Shown in pieces: positions 29,288 to 38,107 of a DNA stretch of 64,000 nucleotides (position 1 is the stretch's first letter; each line of letters opens with the position of its first letter). Made by a program: the position numbers and the translations under genes. The DNA is from Sulfitobacter sp. CW3 (GTDB lineage: Bacteria > Pseudomonadota > Alphaproteobacteria > Rhodobacterales > Rhodobacteraceae): positions 310,001 through 374,000 of the forward strand of contig NZ_JAHXRL010000001.1 in NCBI RefSeq assembly GCF_019392245.1. The letters are read 5' to 3'. The notes under the pieces were generated by a model, which saw only the letters and a program-made list of their open reading frames with translations, was not told the DNA's origin and made no database searches.

Positions 29288-29317
29288 AAGCCGCCATTCG
29301 ATCATCTCGCAGCATCC
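29288..29317. repeat. Dispersed gene-end element, copy 6
   Basis: AAGCCGCCATTCGATCATCT followed by CGCAGCATCC, directly after the stop of the MFS fragment. A second partial core, AAGCCGACATTCG, lies 44 nt later. Confidence 0.5.
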
Positions 29318-30191
29318 GTCAATAAGAGCTCCAAGCCGACATTCGCCGCGATTGCAACTGACCTGAACCCCAAGTTCCCTCCAGCTTTGCGCGGAGTCCT
29401 TGGGGTTAAATCTGTGACCTTAGGCGGCCATTTTGTCCATCGTCTTTCTCTGCAAGAATTCCATTGGCGTCAGATTGACTAATGCTGAATGCGGCCTGCG
29501 CCAATTGTAATCCTCATGCCAGTCTTCGAGCGTTTCGCGTGCGTCACCTAATGTGCCAAAAAGCGTTTCATTGAGGCATTCGACCCGTAATTTGCCGTTG
29601 AAGCTTTCGATGAAACCGTTCTGCTGAGGTTTTCCTGATGCGATATAGTGCCAATTAACACCAGTCTCCTGAACCCATTTAAGGATCGCCATGCTGGTGA
29701 ACTCGGTGCCATTGTCGGACACAATCGTCTTTGGCATGCCACGCTCAGCGATTATGCGGTCCAGCTCTCTGACAACGCGTTGACCTGACAATGATGTATC
29801 CGCGACCAACACCAAATTCTCGCGGCTGAAGTCATCGACAACCGCCAGAACGCGAAAGCGGCGACCGTCTGTCAGTGCATCCGACACGAAATCCAAGTTC
29901 CATCGCTGGTTCGGGCCATCCGGCAGCACCATTGGCTTGCGGGCGTCCAAAGCCCGCTTTCTGCCCCCTCTGCGGCGCACCTGAAGCTTCTCTTCACGGT
30001 AGATGCGCCTCACTTTCTTGTGGTTCACCTCAAAGCCATCCCGCGCAATCATCACATGGACACGGCGGCAACCAAACCGCCGCCGTTCACGAGACACGCG
30101 TTTGATTGCATCTCGCAGTTCAGCATCATCGCCACGGCGCGACAGATACCGCACCGTTGACCGATCAATCTGCAGCACATCACACGCCCGT

Positions 30192-30230
30192 CCCCTCTCG
30201 GCAGATTGCTTTGCAATCGCCTGCCGGGCA
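30192..30230 (-). repeat. 39-bp hairpin element C inside IS3 transposase
   Basis: Read on the minus strand it begins TGCCCGGCAGG and ends CCGAGAGGGG. The centre is a 6-bp perfect stem GATTGC/GCAATC around loop AAA, extended by CGGCA/TGCCG. It sits within the OrfB start region and adds in-frame codons. Confidence 0.75.
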
Positions 30231-30338
30231 ATGGCATGGCTGACCTGATGGACTTCCATCAAATGCACCACCGCTTTCCGCTTCCCAAGGGCGTCACCAT
30301 TTTTTTGAATTGATGTCTCGCAACATCGCATTGTCTCA

Positions 30339-30377
30339 TGCCCGATAGGGTATCGCGGAGCGATGTCGCGAAAGGGG
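30339..30377 (+). repeat. 39-bp hairpin element B inside IS3 transposase
   Basis: Read on the plus strand it begins TGCCCGATAGGG and ends CGCGAAAGGGG, opposite in orientation to A and C. Central stem ATCGC/GCGAT around GGA. It interrupts OrfA after the codons for AEQML. Confidence 0.75.
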
Positions 30378-30564
30378 AGCATCTGTTCGGCCAACAGCTT
30401 CTTCAACTTGCCGTTCTCGTCTTCCAAAGCCCTCAGCTGCTTCGCGTCAGACGGCTCCATGCCGCCATACTTCGATTTGTATTTATAGAACGTCGCCGAA
30501 CTGATCCCGTGCCGCCGACATACATCAGCGGTCTTCTCACCAGCTTCCTGTTCCTTGATCATTG

Positions 30565-30603
30565 CCCCTCTCGGGATCATGCTTCGCATAACCCTGCCGG
30601 GCA
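30565..30603 (-). repeat. 39-bp hairpin element A inside IS3 transposase
   Basis: Read on the minus strand it begins TGCCCGGCAGGG and ends CCCGAGAGGGG. Central stem ATGC/GCAT around GAA, flanked by T-G and T-A pairs. It interrupts OrfA between the codons for QII and AMIKEQ and shifts the frame. Confidence 0.75.
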
Positions 30604-30701
30604 GTGTATGATTTGTTCGTCCGTAAATCGTGCCTTCATTTGTCCGTCCTTTTGTTGGGCGGACTCTACACAAATCTGGGGGAGTTTTAGGGGCTCAGGT
30701 C

Positions 30702-30857
30702 GAGGTCTATTACTTCCCTGAAGCAGGGCACGGTGTCCGTCATTGGCGCGACGAATTGCGCCGTGCACGGTTGATCGAAGATTTCTTGGCAAAGCACGCT
30801 GGAGGAAGGTCTGGGGGTTTCGAGTTTGCAGAACGTGCTCCGGCATTCGTAGACTGA
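30702..30857 (+). pseudogene. C-terminal fragment of an S9-type serine peptidase/hydrolase
   Basis: Directly after the IS3 right end the plus-strand frame reads VEVYYFPEAGHGVRHWRDEL, then RRARLIEDFLAKHAGGRSGG and stop at 30857. The YFP.EGHG..H pattern with the catalytic His and the FLAKHLGG-like end are typical of prolyl-oligopeptidase-family or alpha/beta hydrolase C-termini. The rest is missing; no matching 5' part lies on the other side of the IS. Confidence 0.65.
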
Positions 30858-31334
30858 GTGTTTTTGGCATGACCGGAGAAGCAGACCCGAAAGCGGAGTA
30901 GGTTCCATTTTCATGGTTTGGAAAAACGCTATGGAACTTCACACCGCTCTATGTCGAGCTGGTTTATCCGGCAATACGTACGCGTCTCTTAGGCCTGGTA
31001 GAGCCCTTTATTCGGCAGGTTATTTTTGGCCGCATTCTGCCGTTTGAGCGCGACGCGGCACTGATTGTTGTTATGGCAATATTTACAGCCCCAGACCCGC
31101 GCAAGCTGGACGGAACGTGGGGCACGGGTCACAAAGTCACTCGCGGGCCTGCAACGGATATCACAAAGTCGACTGTCTGCGGCAGTGCCGAGCGGAGGGG
31201 GCGTGCTGTCCGCCGTTCTCAGAAGTCAGTTGCTTTAAGCGTTTACCATGATGACTGCTGGCATTGACTTATCTTATTGTTTTTGTCAGGAAAGAAAAAT
31301 CTCATCCTAGTAGACGCCTTACCAAGTCATCATT
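30858..31334. other. Region with unidentified open-frame fragment
   Basis: 477 nt before the AraC-type gene. A plus-strand frame without stop runs from 30902 to 31267 and reads partly protein-like (WNFTPLYVELVYPAIRTRLL, then GLVEPFIRQVIFGRILPFER), but its tail is low-complexity and I cannot name it. It may be a further relic. The last 70 nt presumably hold the AraC-gene promoter; no Fur or RirA box could be assigned. Confidence 0.4.
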
Positions 31335-32294
31335 ATGCCCTCCGCCACCCTGCCATCCCTGCGCGCCCCGCGGGCGTTCCTCCCCCGTATGGAGGCGCAG
31401 ACCCGTGATTTACGCACGCTCAAACCGTTGAGGTTCCGACCGCTTTCCGGAGCGGTTGCAGATGTCTGGCATGTCGCCGGGGATCAAGGCGGCGGTGGTT
31501 ATTATACCGCGCCTGATCCGCGTCTGGTCGTTTTCCTAGATGAAACCCCGCCCTCAATGGCGCTGAAGACTGCGGAAGGTGCTGTTGGTGGCCTGGGCAC
31601 GCGCGCGTTTTTCGTGCCGGCAGGTGTGCCGCTTTGGACCAGGCTTGGGAAAACGCAGAACCTCAGCCATATCGATTTCCATTTTGATGCCTCTGCATTG
31701 CAGGCGCGGCTCATGGCGGTTGGTGTACAGGATCTTCCTCAAAGCGCGATGTTTGCCCCTGACGACAGCGCGCTGCTGACCCTGGCGCGGCTGGCCGCCC
31801 GCGAAGTTGAGGCCCCCCAACGTGGCGCGCTTGTCTTGGAAGGGTTGTTGCAGGCGCTTTTGGGGGCAGTCATTGAGCCACCACTGAATGCCAATCCACA
31901 AACATCCGGGGGTCTGCCGCCTCAGCACATGACCGCGATTGAGCATCACATGACACAAAACATAGCCCGATCTGTCGGAGTGGCCGAGCTTGCGAAGGTG
32001 GTGGGGCTTTCCGAGAGCTGGTTCAGCCGCGTCTTCAAACAATCGGCTGGCGTTTCGCCGCAACGCTGGATCGCTGAGTGTCGCGTTGCTGCCGCAAAGG
32101 AAATGATGGCAGACCCGCAGCGCCCTCTGGCTGATATTGCGGTGGCCACCGGATTCTCCGATCAGGCCCATTTATCGCGGGTGTTTCGCCGCTCTGTTGG
32201 CCTGCCGCCCTCGCAATGGCGGCGCGATACACAAGAGATACGTTTCCAACGGATTGGCACAAATGACGGCGGAAACGTTCAAGACGCCGTTTAA
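31335..32294 (+). CDS. AraC-family transcriptional regulator of siderophore uptake
   Basis: 319 residues. The N-terminal ligand-binding region (about 40-190) includes RAFFVPAGVPLWTRLG. The C-terminal AraC DNA-binding domain (about 200-305) has two HTH motifs: VGVAELAKVVGLSESWFSRV, with FKQSAGVSPQRWI, and LADIAVATGFSDQAHLSRVF, with RRSVGLPPSQW. The TonB receptor gene follows 46 nt downstream on the same strand. PchR/AlcR-like regulators activate cognate receptor genes when bound to the ferric siderophore, so positive control of the 32.3-39.8 kb genes is inferred. Confidence 0.9.
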   Translation: MPSATLPSLRAPRAFLPRMEAQTRDLRTLKPLRFRPLSGAVADVWHVAGDQGGGGYYTAPDPRLVVFLDETPPSMALKTAEGAVGGLGTRAFFVPAGVPLWTRLGKTQNLSHIDFHFDASALQARLMAVGVQDLPQSAMFAPDDSALLTLARLAAREVEAPQRGALVLEGLLQALLGAVIEPPLNANPQTSGGLPPQHMTAIEHHMTQNIARSVGVAELAKVVGLSESWFSRVFKQSAGVSPQRWIAECRVAAAKEMMADPQRPLADIAVATGFSDQAHLSRVFRRSVGLPPSQWRRDTQEIRFQRIGTNDGGNVQDAV

Positions 32295-32340
32295 TAGTTG
32301 ATCTAATTACTCGGAAAAATGAACAGCGAGATAAACTAAC

Positions 32341-34479
32341 ATGAAATTCACATTTTTCCTCATGCTCGGCACAAGTGCGTTGGCCCTGACAGCCGGCATT
32401 GCACAGGCACAGGACGCCATCGACCTTGGCGTGATTGTCATTCAGTCCGAAGAAGACCCAACCGGCCCGGTTGTGGGCTATGCGGCTGGCACGACGGCCT
32501 CTACAAAAAGCGGCCGCTCTTTGTTGGAAACACCCTCGTCGATCACCGTGGTGACCACGGACCAGATCGAGGACACTGCAGCCAACAACCTGTCAGAGGC
32601 CCTTGGCTATTCTGCGGGCGTCGTGACCGAGGCCTACGGTGCCGACCCGCGCTTTGACTCGATCTCGGTTCGGGGGGCAGACCTGCAAAACGAGATCTAT
32701 CTGAACGGGGTGCATTTCAGCCGCTCGACCAAGCCGGATTACGGCGCGCCGTCGTTGGATCTATATGGCATGGAGCGGGTAGAGCTTTTGCGTGGCCCGA
32801 ACTCCGTTCTCTACGGTGCAGGCTCTCCGGCTGGCCTTGTGAACCTGATCCAAAAACGTGCGCAGTTTGATGGGGATACAAATGAGGCGGGGCTGCATGG
32901 CGACAGCAACGGCTCTTATTATGCGTTCGGAGATGCCAATCGCGTCGTGAATGATCAGTTTGCCTATCGCGTTGTTGGTAAGGCAGGCAACCGTGTGTTG
33001 GGCATCAAGGATTATGACAACCCCGGTGGCTATCTGGGCTTTGCCGCGAAGTATCTTCCGACAAATGCCACGACGATTGAATTCATGGGGTCCTTCCAAA
33101 ATGACGACCCGGATTCACCTGCTGGTGTGCCGAATGCACTGGTGGGGACCAGTTCGAGCGAGCAGTTGCGCGATTTCTATTTCGGCAACGAAGCGCTGGA
33201 ATACGGCGACCGCAAGACATTCAATCTGGGCGCTCAGATCACCCACGAGTTCGACAATGGCTGGCGGCTTGTAAGCAACACGGGGGTCACAAAATTCGAC
33301 TGGTCCTATTCCAACCTCTCGGTGGGTGCGGTTACAGGTAACGATGTGGCACGCACGCAATTGTTGCAAGACGAGGATGTCACCACCTACGCCACCGACA
33401 TGCGGCTTGAGGGCGAGGCCTACACCGGAAATGTGCTGCACAACCTTACCTTTGGTTTTGATGTAAGCCGGTTTAAGGAAACCGCGTCGAGTATCTTTTA
33501 CTACGGTCAGGATACCATCGATTATACCAACCCTGATTATGCCCCCATCACATCCGTTCAGGACGGCACAACCTGGTCGGCGGACAAAAACGTGACTGTG
33601 GAACAAGTTGGCGTCTATATTGGCGATGAGCTGGAATTTGGGAACTGGCGCGCAGGTCTGGCCTTGCGTCACGACCAAAACAAGGCAGAGGGTCAGTCCG
33701 AAACACTGTACGTCATTCCGGGTTCCGGCAGCTATCCAGGCAGTACCAATCTGACGCGCGACGATAGTGCCACCACAGGTCAAGCGAGCCTTGGCTATGT
33801 TTGGGACAACGGCGTTTCGGCCTATATGTCCTATGGCACTTCGTTCAAAAGCTTTGCCGAACCTGGCGATACCGGTGCCGCGCTTGATCCAACGACAGGT
33901 GAACAATGGGAAGTCGGGGCTAAATACTTGCCCGCCACCATCGACGCCTACCTCTCCGCGTCGCTGTACCAACTGGATGAAAAGAACCGTGCCGTTTATG
34001 TCCAGAATGGTGCAGGGGTAAGGGTCTATGATCAGATCGGCAAATCCCGCGTCCGTGGCCTTGAGCTGGAAGGCCGTGCCAATTTTGTGAATGGCTGGAG
34101 CTTAACCGGCGGTTACTCTTATACGGACAGCGAAATCATCGGCGGTGACAATAATGGCAATGAATTGGGCCTGACGCCGAAAAACACGTTCAAGCTGTGG
34201 GCCTCTAAAGAGATCCAGAATGGCCCGCTTGCAGGTCTTACTGTTGGGGCAGGGGCGCGCTACATCGGAGAGCGCTACGCTTTCAATGCCAACTCCAATG
34301 CGCTTTCATCCGTGACCCTGCTTGATGCGGCCGTATCCTATGATTTTGGCAACGGCAGCGAGCTTCAACTGAATGTGACCAACCTTACCGATGAGGCCTA
34401 TGTGTCGTCTGTCGGCTATTTTTCCACCTATTACGGCGACGGTCGCACGGTCTCTGCGACGTTCTCCAAAAAGTGGTAA
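32341..34479 (+). CDS. TonB-dependent siderophore receptor
   Basis: 712 residues with a signal peptide (MKFTFFLMLGTSALALTAGI, cleavage after AQA). The plug domain (about 50-165) has LLETPSSITVVTTDQIED, DSISVRGADLQNEIYLNG and VELLRGPNSVLYGAGSPAGL as in FhuA/FpvA-type receptors. The 22-strand barrel follows with GTSFKSFAEPGDTG, ARYIGERYAF and terminal TVSATFSKKW. It moves a ferric siderophore across the outer membrane with TonB energy. The fused FhuB-type permease downstream points to a hydroxamate siderophore, although other catecholate or carboxylate ligands cannot be excluded. Confidence 0.94.
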   Translation: MKFTFFLMLGTSALALTAGIAQAQDAIDLGVIVIQSEEDPTGPVVGYAAGTTASTKSGRSLLETPSSITVVTTDQIEDTAANNLSEALGYSAGVVTEAYGADPRFDSISVRGADLQNEIYLNGVHFSRSTKPDYGAPSLDLYGMERVELLRGPNSVLYGAGSPAGLVNLIQKRAQFDGDTNEAGLHGDSNGSYYAFGDANRVVNDQFAYRVVGKAGNRVLGIKDYDNPGGYLGFAAKYLPTNATTIEFMGSFQNDDPDSPAGVPNALVGTSSSEQLRDFYFGNEALEYGDRKTFNLGAQITHEFDNGWRLVSNTGVTKFDWSYSNLSVGAVTGNDVARTQLLQDEDVTTYATDMRLEGEAYTGNVLHNLTFGFDVSRFKETASSIFYYGQDTIDYTNPDYAPITSVQDGTTWSADKNVTVEQVGVYIGDELEFGNWRAGLALRHDQNKAEGQSETLYVIPGSGSYPGSTNLTRDDSATTGQASLGYVWDNGVSAYMSYGTSFKSFAEPGDTGAALDPTTGEQWEVGAKYLPATIDAYLSASLYQLDEKNRAVYVQNGAGVRVYDQIGKSRVRGLELEGRANFVNGWSLTGGYSYTDSEIIGGDNNGNELGLTPKNTFKLWASKEIQNGPLAGLTVGAGARYIGERYAFNANSNALSSVTLLDAAVSYDFGNGSELQLNVTNLTDEAYVSSVGYFSTYYGDGRTVSATFSKKW

Positions 34480-34490
34480 AACAGCCTCTG

Positions 34491-35351
34491 ATGACCCTAA
34501 CGCGTCGTGCGTTTCTTGCCACAGGAGCTTCGGCTCTTGTGGCATCATCTGCGCGGGCAACCAACCAGCCGCGCATCGCGGCAATCGATTGGGCGATGGC
34601 GGAAACGGCGGCGGCTTTGCATCTGCCTTTGGTGGCATTGGCAGAAAAGCGTCAGTTCGTCCGGGCGTCTTCCGTCACACTCCCAAAGGACTGCGCCGAC
34701 GTCGGACTTCGTGGCACCCCCAATCTCGAAGCGCTGAGCCTCGTCGCCCCCGAGCTTATCCTCTCCTCTAATTTCTACAGTTTCGTTGAGCCTCAGCTGG
34801 AGCGTATCGCGCCGGTTTACACGCGGCAGCTGTTTGTCCCCCAAGAACCGACCCTGCCCAAGGTGCTATTCGCCATGGAAGCCTTGGCAGAGCATCTGAA
34901 CCTCGGCTCCCGCGGACAACAGATCCGTGGCGAGTACGAAACCGCATTCGATCAATTGGCAAAACAGGCAGCTGAATATTCGGACAGGCCTTGCATTCTC
35001 ATGACGGTAGGAGACGCCCGCCATGTTCAAATCTACGGGACCGACAGCATCTATGGTGGGGCATTGACCAGGATCGGTCTCTCAAATGCGTGGAACGGCG
35101 GCACTGAATTTGCCTTCAACGCCCCCGTGCCACTGTCGAAACTTATCGCCTTTCCTGAGGCGCGACTGGTTGTTGTCGGCGCGTTACCTGTCTCTGCACG
35201 CCGGGCCATCGAGCAAAGCGCGCTCTGGTCCGCTTTGAAACCGGTGCGCGCGGGACGTGTTTTACATCTGAATGACAAGACCCCCTTTGGTGGCGCGCCC
35301 TCGGCACTGCGCTTTGCCGATCACCTTGTGACAGCTTTGGAACACAGATGA
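34491..35351 (+). CDS. FhuD-like ferric siderophore periplasmic binding protein
   Basis: 286 residues from ATG 34491 (MTLTRRAFLATGASALVASS). A GTG at 34473 lies inside the receptor gene and is less likely. The twin-arginine motif TRRAFL followed by a hydrophobic stretch suggests Tat export. The protein is a helical-backbone, class III binding protein: RIAAIDWAMAETAAAL at the start, the GLRGTPNLEALSLVAPELIL strand and the C-terminal GGAPSALRFADHLVTAL match FhuD/FatB-like proteins. It begins 11 nt after the receptor stop and overlaps the permease gene by 4 nt (ATGA), so one operon. Confidence 0.9.
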   Translation: MTLTRRAFLATGASALVASSARATNQPRIAAIDWAMAETAAALHLPLVALAEKRQFVRASSVTLPKDCADVGLRGTPNLEALSLVAPELILSSNFYSFVEPQLERIAPVYTRQLFVPQEPTLPKVLFAMEALAEHLNLGSRGQQIRGEYETAFDQLAKQAAEYSDRPCILMTVGDARHVQIYGTDSIYGGALTRIGLSNAWNGGTEFAFNAPVPLSKLIAFPEARLVVVGALPVSARRAIEQSALWSALKPVRAGRVLHLNDKTPFGGAPSALRFADHLVTALEHR

Positions 35352-37315
35352 GCCGTCTGTTTCTTGTTGCCGCTCTATGCTCGGCTGCCTTGTGGGGTAT
35401 CGCGGCGTTGAACGCGCTGCCCTTTTCACAATGGGTTCTGCCCTTTGCAGATTCAGATGCCCTTTTGCCTGAGCAGATTTTCTTTGCCTTTGGCCTGATC
35501 CCACGCGCGGTGATCGCGCTGATAATTGGCGCATTACTGGGCCTGTCCGGGGCTCTGATGCAGGCGGTCCTACGCAATCCGCTCGCCGATCCGACCACGC
35601 TCGGCGTTGCCTCCGGTGCCCAGCTTTCGCTGGTTTTCGCCACCCTTCTCTGGCCCGAAGCTCTGGCGCTTGGGCGCGGTCCTGTGGCGCTGTTTGGTGG
35701 TGGTCTGGCGGCGTTGATCGTCATGGCACTTGCGGCCCGGCGTGGCTTTGCGCCCGTCACTGTGACAATCGCAGGGATGTTGGTGGGGATGCTCGCCTCT
35801 GCCATCTCCACGGCACTCACCTTGGGGCAAGGGCATTACCTTCTGTCGCTGGTGATCTGGAATGGTGGTGCCCTGTCACAAGACAGTTGGCACGGAGTGT
35901 TTCGGCTTATCGGTGTTTTGATCCTTGGCGGAGCGGGGGCAGCGATTTTGGTGCGTCCGCTGGTGGTTCTTAGCCTTGGCGGTGCCACGGCCCAAGCACT
36001 CGGCGCGCGGGTTGGCCTTATACGGATCGCGTCACTGACGCTTGCGGTGATCCTCTCGGCCATGGTCTCCGCCGAGGTCGGTCTCGTCGGTTTTGTCGGT
36101 TTGGCCGCTCCGGCGCTGGTGCGACGTCTTGGTGCGCGCTCTGTCACGCAGGTGCTGCTGGCGTCACCGCTTGCCGGGGCGGTCCTGTTGTCTGTCGTTG
36201 ATAGCGGGTTAATGGCGCTTGTGGCCTTTGGTGGGCCTACATTGCCAACCGGAGCATTGACCGGGTTGATCGGCGGGCCCGTTTTGATCGCTTTGCTGCC
36301 CAAACTGCGCAACATCGTGCCGCCTGAAACCGAACGCAATGATACCCTCCCGCCGCGCGCCAAACACCCATGGCGACGGGTTGCTTTGCTTGCCTGTGCG
36401 ACGCTCGTCTTGACCGCCCTGAGCCTGTTTGGTGGCCGCGGGCCGGATGGCTGGGGGATGATCTCAGGTGACATCGCCGCCACTTTCCTTCCCCTGCGCG
36501 CCACAGCCATTTTGGCGGCGGCCTCTGCCGGGGCACTGTTGGCCCTGTCAGGTGCGGTGTTGCAACGGGTGACCGCCAACCCTATGGCCGCGCCCGAAGT
36601 ACTGGGGGTCACGGGGGGGGCGGCGTTGGGATATGCAGCCACCCTGTTTCTGTTTCCTGCCCCTTCGTCCTTTGCCCTCGCATTGGGGTCTTCCACTGGC
36701 GCGGCGGTGACGCTGATTGTCCTATCTGCCTATGCCACACGCGCCGACATGGCCCCCGCGCGGTTATTGCTGGCGGGCTTGGCTGTCGGGGCTTTTGCTT
36801 CGGCGCTGTTGGCCGCCATCATGGCCTCAGGCGATCCGCGCGCCTGGTCGCTTTTGGGCTGGCTTGCAGGGAGCGCCGCGCGCGCCACTGTCTCCGGCGC
36901 GCTGGCCCTATCGGTCATGGCGGTGATAGGGCTGGGCGGGGCGCTTTTGGTTTCTCGTTGGTTCGACATTCTCCCCTTGGGTGCAGATGTCGCGCGCGGT
37001 GTGGGTCTGCCGGTCGGGCGGGTGCGGCTTGGCCTTGTGCTTGGGGCGGGGCTTGCAACCGGCGCTGCAAGTGTGTTGGTTGGCCCAGTGAGTTTCATCG
37101 GTCTAATGGCCCCGCATATTGCGCGTAGTCTTGGCCTGTCGCGACCAGCCCCCTTTCTTGCCGCGAGCTGGTGTCTTGGCGCGCTGTTGATGTGCCTCGC
37201 AGCTTTTGGCGCACGCACCGCCAGCTACCCTTATGATCTGCCGCTTGGGCTTTTTGCGACGCTGATCGGCGCGCCCTGGCTGTTCATTGCCCTTCTTGGA
37301 CGGAGACATGGATGA
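35348..37315 (+). CDS. fhuB: FhuB-type fused ferric siderophore ABC permease
   Basis: 655 residues containing two FecCD permease halves in one chain (about 1-320 and 340-655), the hallmark of FhuB. Each half has the conserved cytoplasmic loop: LSGALMQAVLRNPLADPTTL, then GVASGAQ, in the first and LSGAVLQRVTANPMAAPEVL, then GVTGG, in the second. It also has GLVGFVGLAAPALVRRL and GPVSFIGLMAPHIARSL, the EAA-like ATPase contacts. It forms the inner-membrane channel with FhuC- and FhuD-like partners and overlaps both neighbours by 4 nt. Confidence 0.94.
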   Translation: MSRLFLVAALCSAALWGIAALNALPFSQWVLPFADSDALLPEQIFFAFGLIPRAVIALIIGALLGLSGALMQAVLRNPLADPTTLGVASGAQLSLVFATLLWPEALALGRGPVALFGGGLAALIVMALAARRGFAPVTVTIAGMLVGMLASAISTALTLGQGHYLLSLVIWNGGALSQDSWHGVFRLIGVLILGGAGAAILVRPLVVLSLGGATAQALGARVGLIRIASLTLAVILSAMVSAEVGLVGFVGLAAPALVRRLGARSVTQVLLASPLAGAVLLSVVDSGLMALVAFGGPTLPTGALTGLIGGPVLIALLPKLRNIVPPETERNDTLPPRAKHPWRRVALLACATLVLTALSLFGGRGPDGWGMISGDIAATFLPLRATAILAAASAGALLALSGAVLQRVTANPMAAPEVLGVTGGAALGYAATLFLFPAPSSFALALGSSTGAAVTLIVLSAYATRADMAPARLLLAGLAVGAFASALLAAIMASGDPRAWSLLGWLAGSAARATVSGALALSVMAVIGLGGALLVSRWFDILPLGADVARGVGLPVGRVRLGLVLGAGLATGAASVLVGPVSFIGLMAPHIARSLGLSRPAPFLAASWCLGALLMCLAAFGARTASYPYDLPLGLFATLIGAPWLFIALLGRRHG

Positions 37316-38076
37316 CTCTTTTTACGCTCGATAACGTCAGTTTCGATGTGCCCGACAGACGGCTTGTCGATAACCTGTCCCTGTCTGTCGAGACAGGGAT
37401 CACGGCGCTTGTCGGGCGCAACGGATCGGGAAAATCGACCCTCCTGAAAATGCTCGCCGCCCAGACCCGGCCAAGCGCCGGAGCCATCCAGTATGCCGGG
37501 AAAGACCTTCGGGACTGGAAGACACGGGACTTTGCCCGCGACCTTGCCTTTCTGCCGCAGGTTACGCCCCCAACCGAGGGGCTTTTGCTAAGCGAACTCG
37601 TCGCGCTTGGGCGTTATCCATGGCGCGGTGCTCTGGGGCGTCTCGGCCCCGAAGACCACCGCCTGATTGATGCGGCGATTTCTCAATGCGGCCTGAGGGA
37701 CAAGCGCGACCAAATTGTTGACACCATGTCAGGCGGGGAAAAGCAGCGGTCTTGGATCGCCATGATGCTTGCGCAGGGCGCGCGTACTTTGTTGCTGGAC
37801 GAACCGATTTCAGCGCTGGATGTGGCCCACCAAATCGAAGTGCTGGGCCTGTTGCGTGAGACGGTGCGCACAGGTGCACTCTCTGCCGTTGTTGTCTTGC
37901 ATGACGTCAATATGGCTGTGCGGTTCTGCGATCATGTCATTGCGCTCGATGCAGGGCGTGTCGTGCTTGAGGGAAAGGTGGAAGAATTGCTCTCTCCCGA
38001 GGCCCTTCAGCGTATCTATGGCTTGCCCATGCAGGTCATCAATGCCCAGCCCAGCCCCGTAGTTCATCCGCTTTGA
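37312..38076 (+). CDS. fhuC: FhuC-like ferric siderophore ABC ATP-binding protein
   Basis: 254 residues, one ABC domain. Walker A is GRNGSGKST (residues 35-43), the Q-loop LAFLPQVTPP, the signature TMSGGEKQRSWIA, Walker B RTLLLDEPISALD and the switch histidine in VVVLHDVNMAVRFCD. It energises the FhuB-type permease. ATG 37312 overlaps the permease stop by 4 nt. The C-terminal LSPEALQRIYGLPMQVI matches FepC/FhuC proteins. Confidence 0.94.
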   Translation: MTLFTLDNVSFDVPDRRLVDNLSLSVETGITALVGRNGSGKSTLLKMLAAQTRPSAGAIQYAGKDLRDWKTRDFARDLAFLPQVTPPTEGLLLSELVALGRYPWRGALGRLGPEDHRLIDAAISQCGLRDKRDQIVDTMSGGEKQRSWIAMMLAQGARTLLLDEPISALDVAHQIEVLGLLRETVRTGALSAVVVLHDVNMAVRFCDHVIALDAGRVVLEGKVEELLSPEALQRIYGLPMQVINAQPSPVVHPL

Positions 38077-38107
38077 TCCAAAATACATTCATCTGAAAGC
38101 CAGCCAT

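Larger units (their letters stand above)
29420..30639 (-). pseudogene. IS3-family transposase (OrfA+OrfB region) disrupted by small insertions
   Basis: OrfA should start at ATG 30639 ([11 protein letters not shown]), but its frame stops after about 20 codons inside hairpin element A. The OrfA HTH ([20 protein letters not shown]) and leucine-zipper part ([17 protein letters not shown]) follow in a second frame. Element B interrupts just after AEQML. The A-rich slippery stretch (TCAAAAAAATGG on the coding strand) that normally joins OrfA and OrfB is still visible. Element C adds 13 or so codons within VHQVS..RACDVL. The rve core is intact: [27 protein letters not shown] and [15 protein letters not shown], giving a DDE triad. 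Probably inactive. Confidence 0.8.
29360..30701 (-). mobile_element. IS3-family insertion sequence, degenerate
   Basis: Terminal inverted repeats of about 40 bp: left end reads GACCTGAACCCC..CCTCCAGCTTTGCGCGGAGTCC (29360-29399); right end, inverted, reads GACCTGAGCCCC..CCCCCAGATTTGTGTAGAGTCC (30701-30661). It contains a DDE integrase-type transposase on the minus strand. Three 39-bp hairpin elements interrupt the transposase region. No convincing target duplication seen. Confidence 0.85.
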
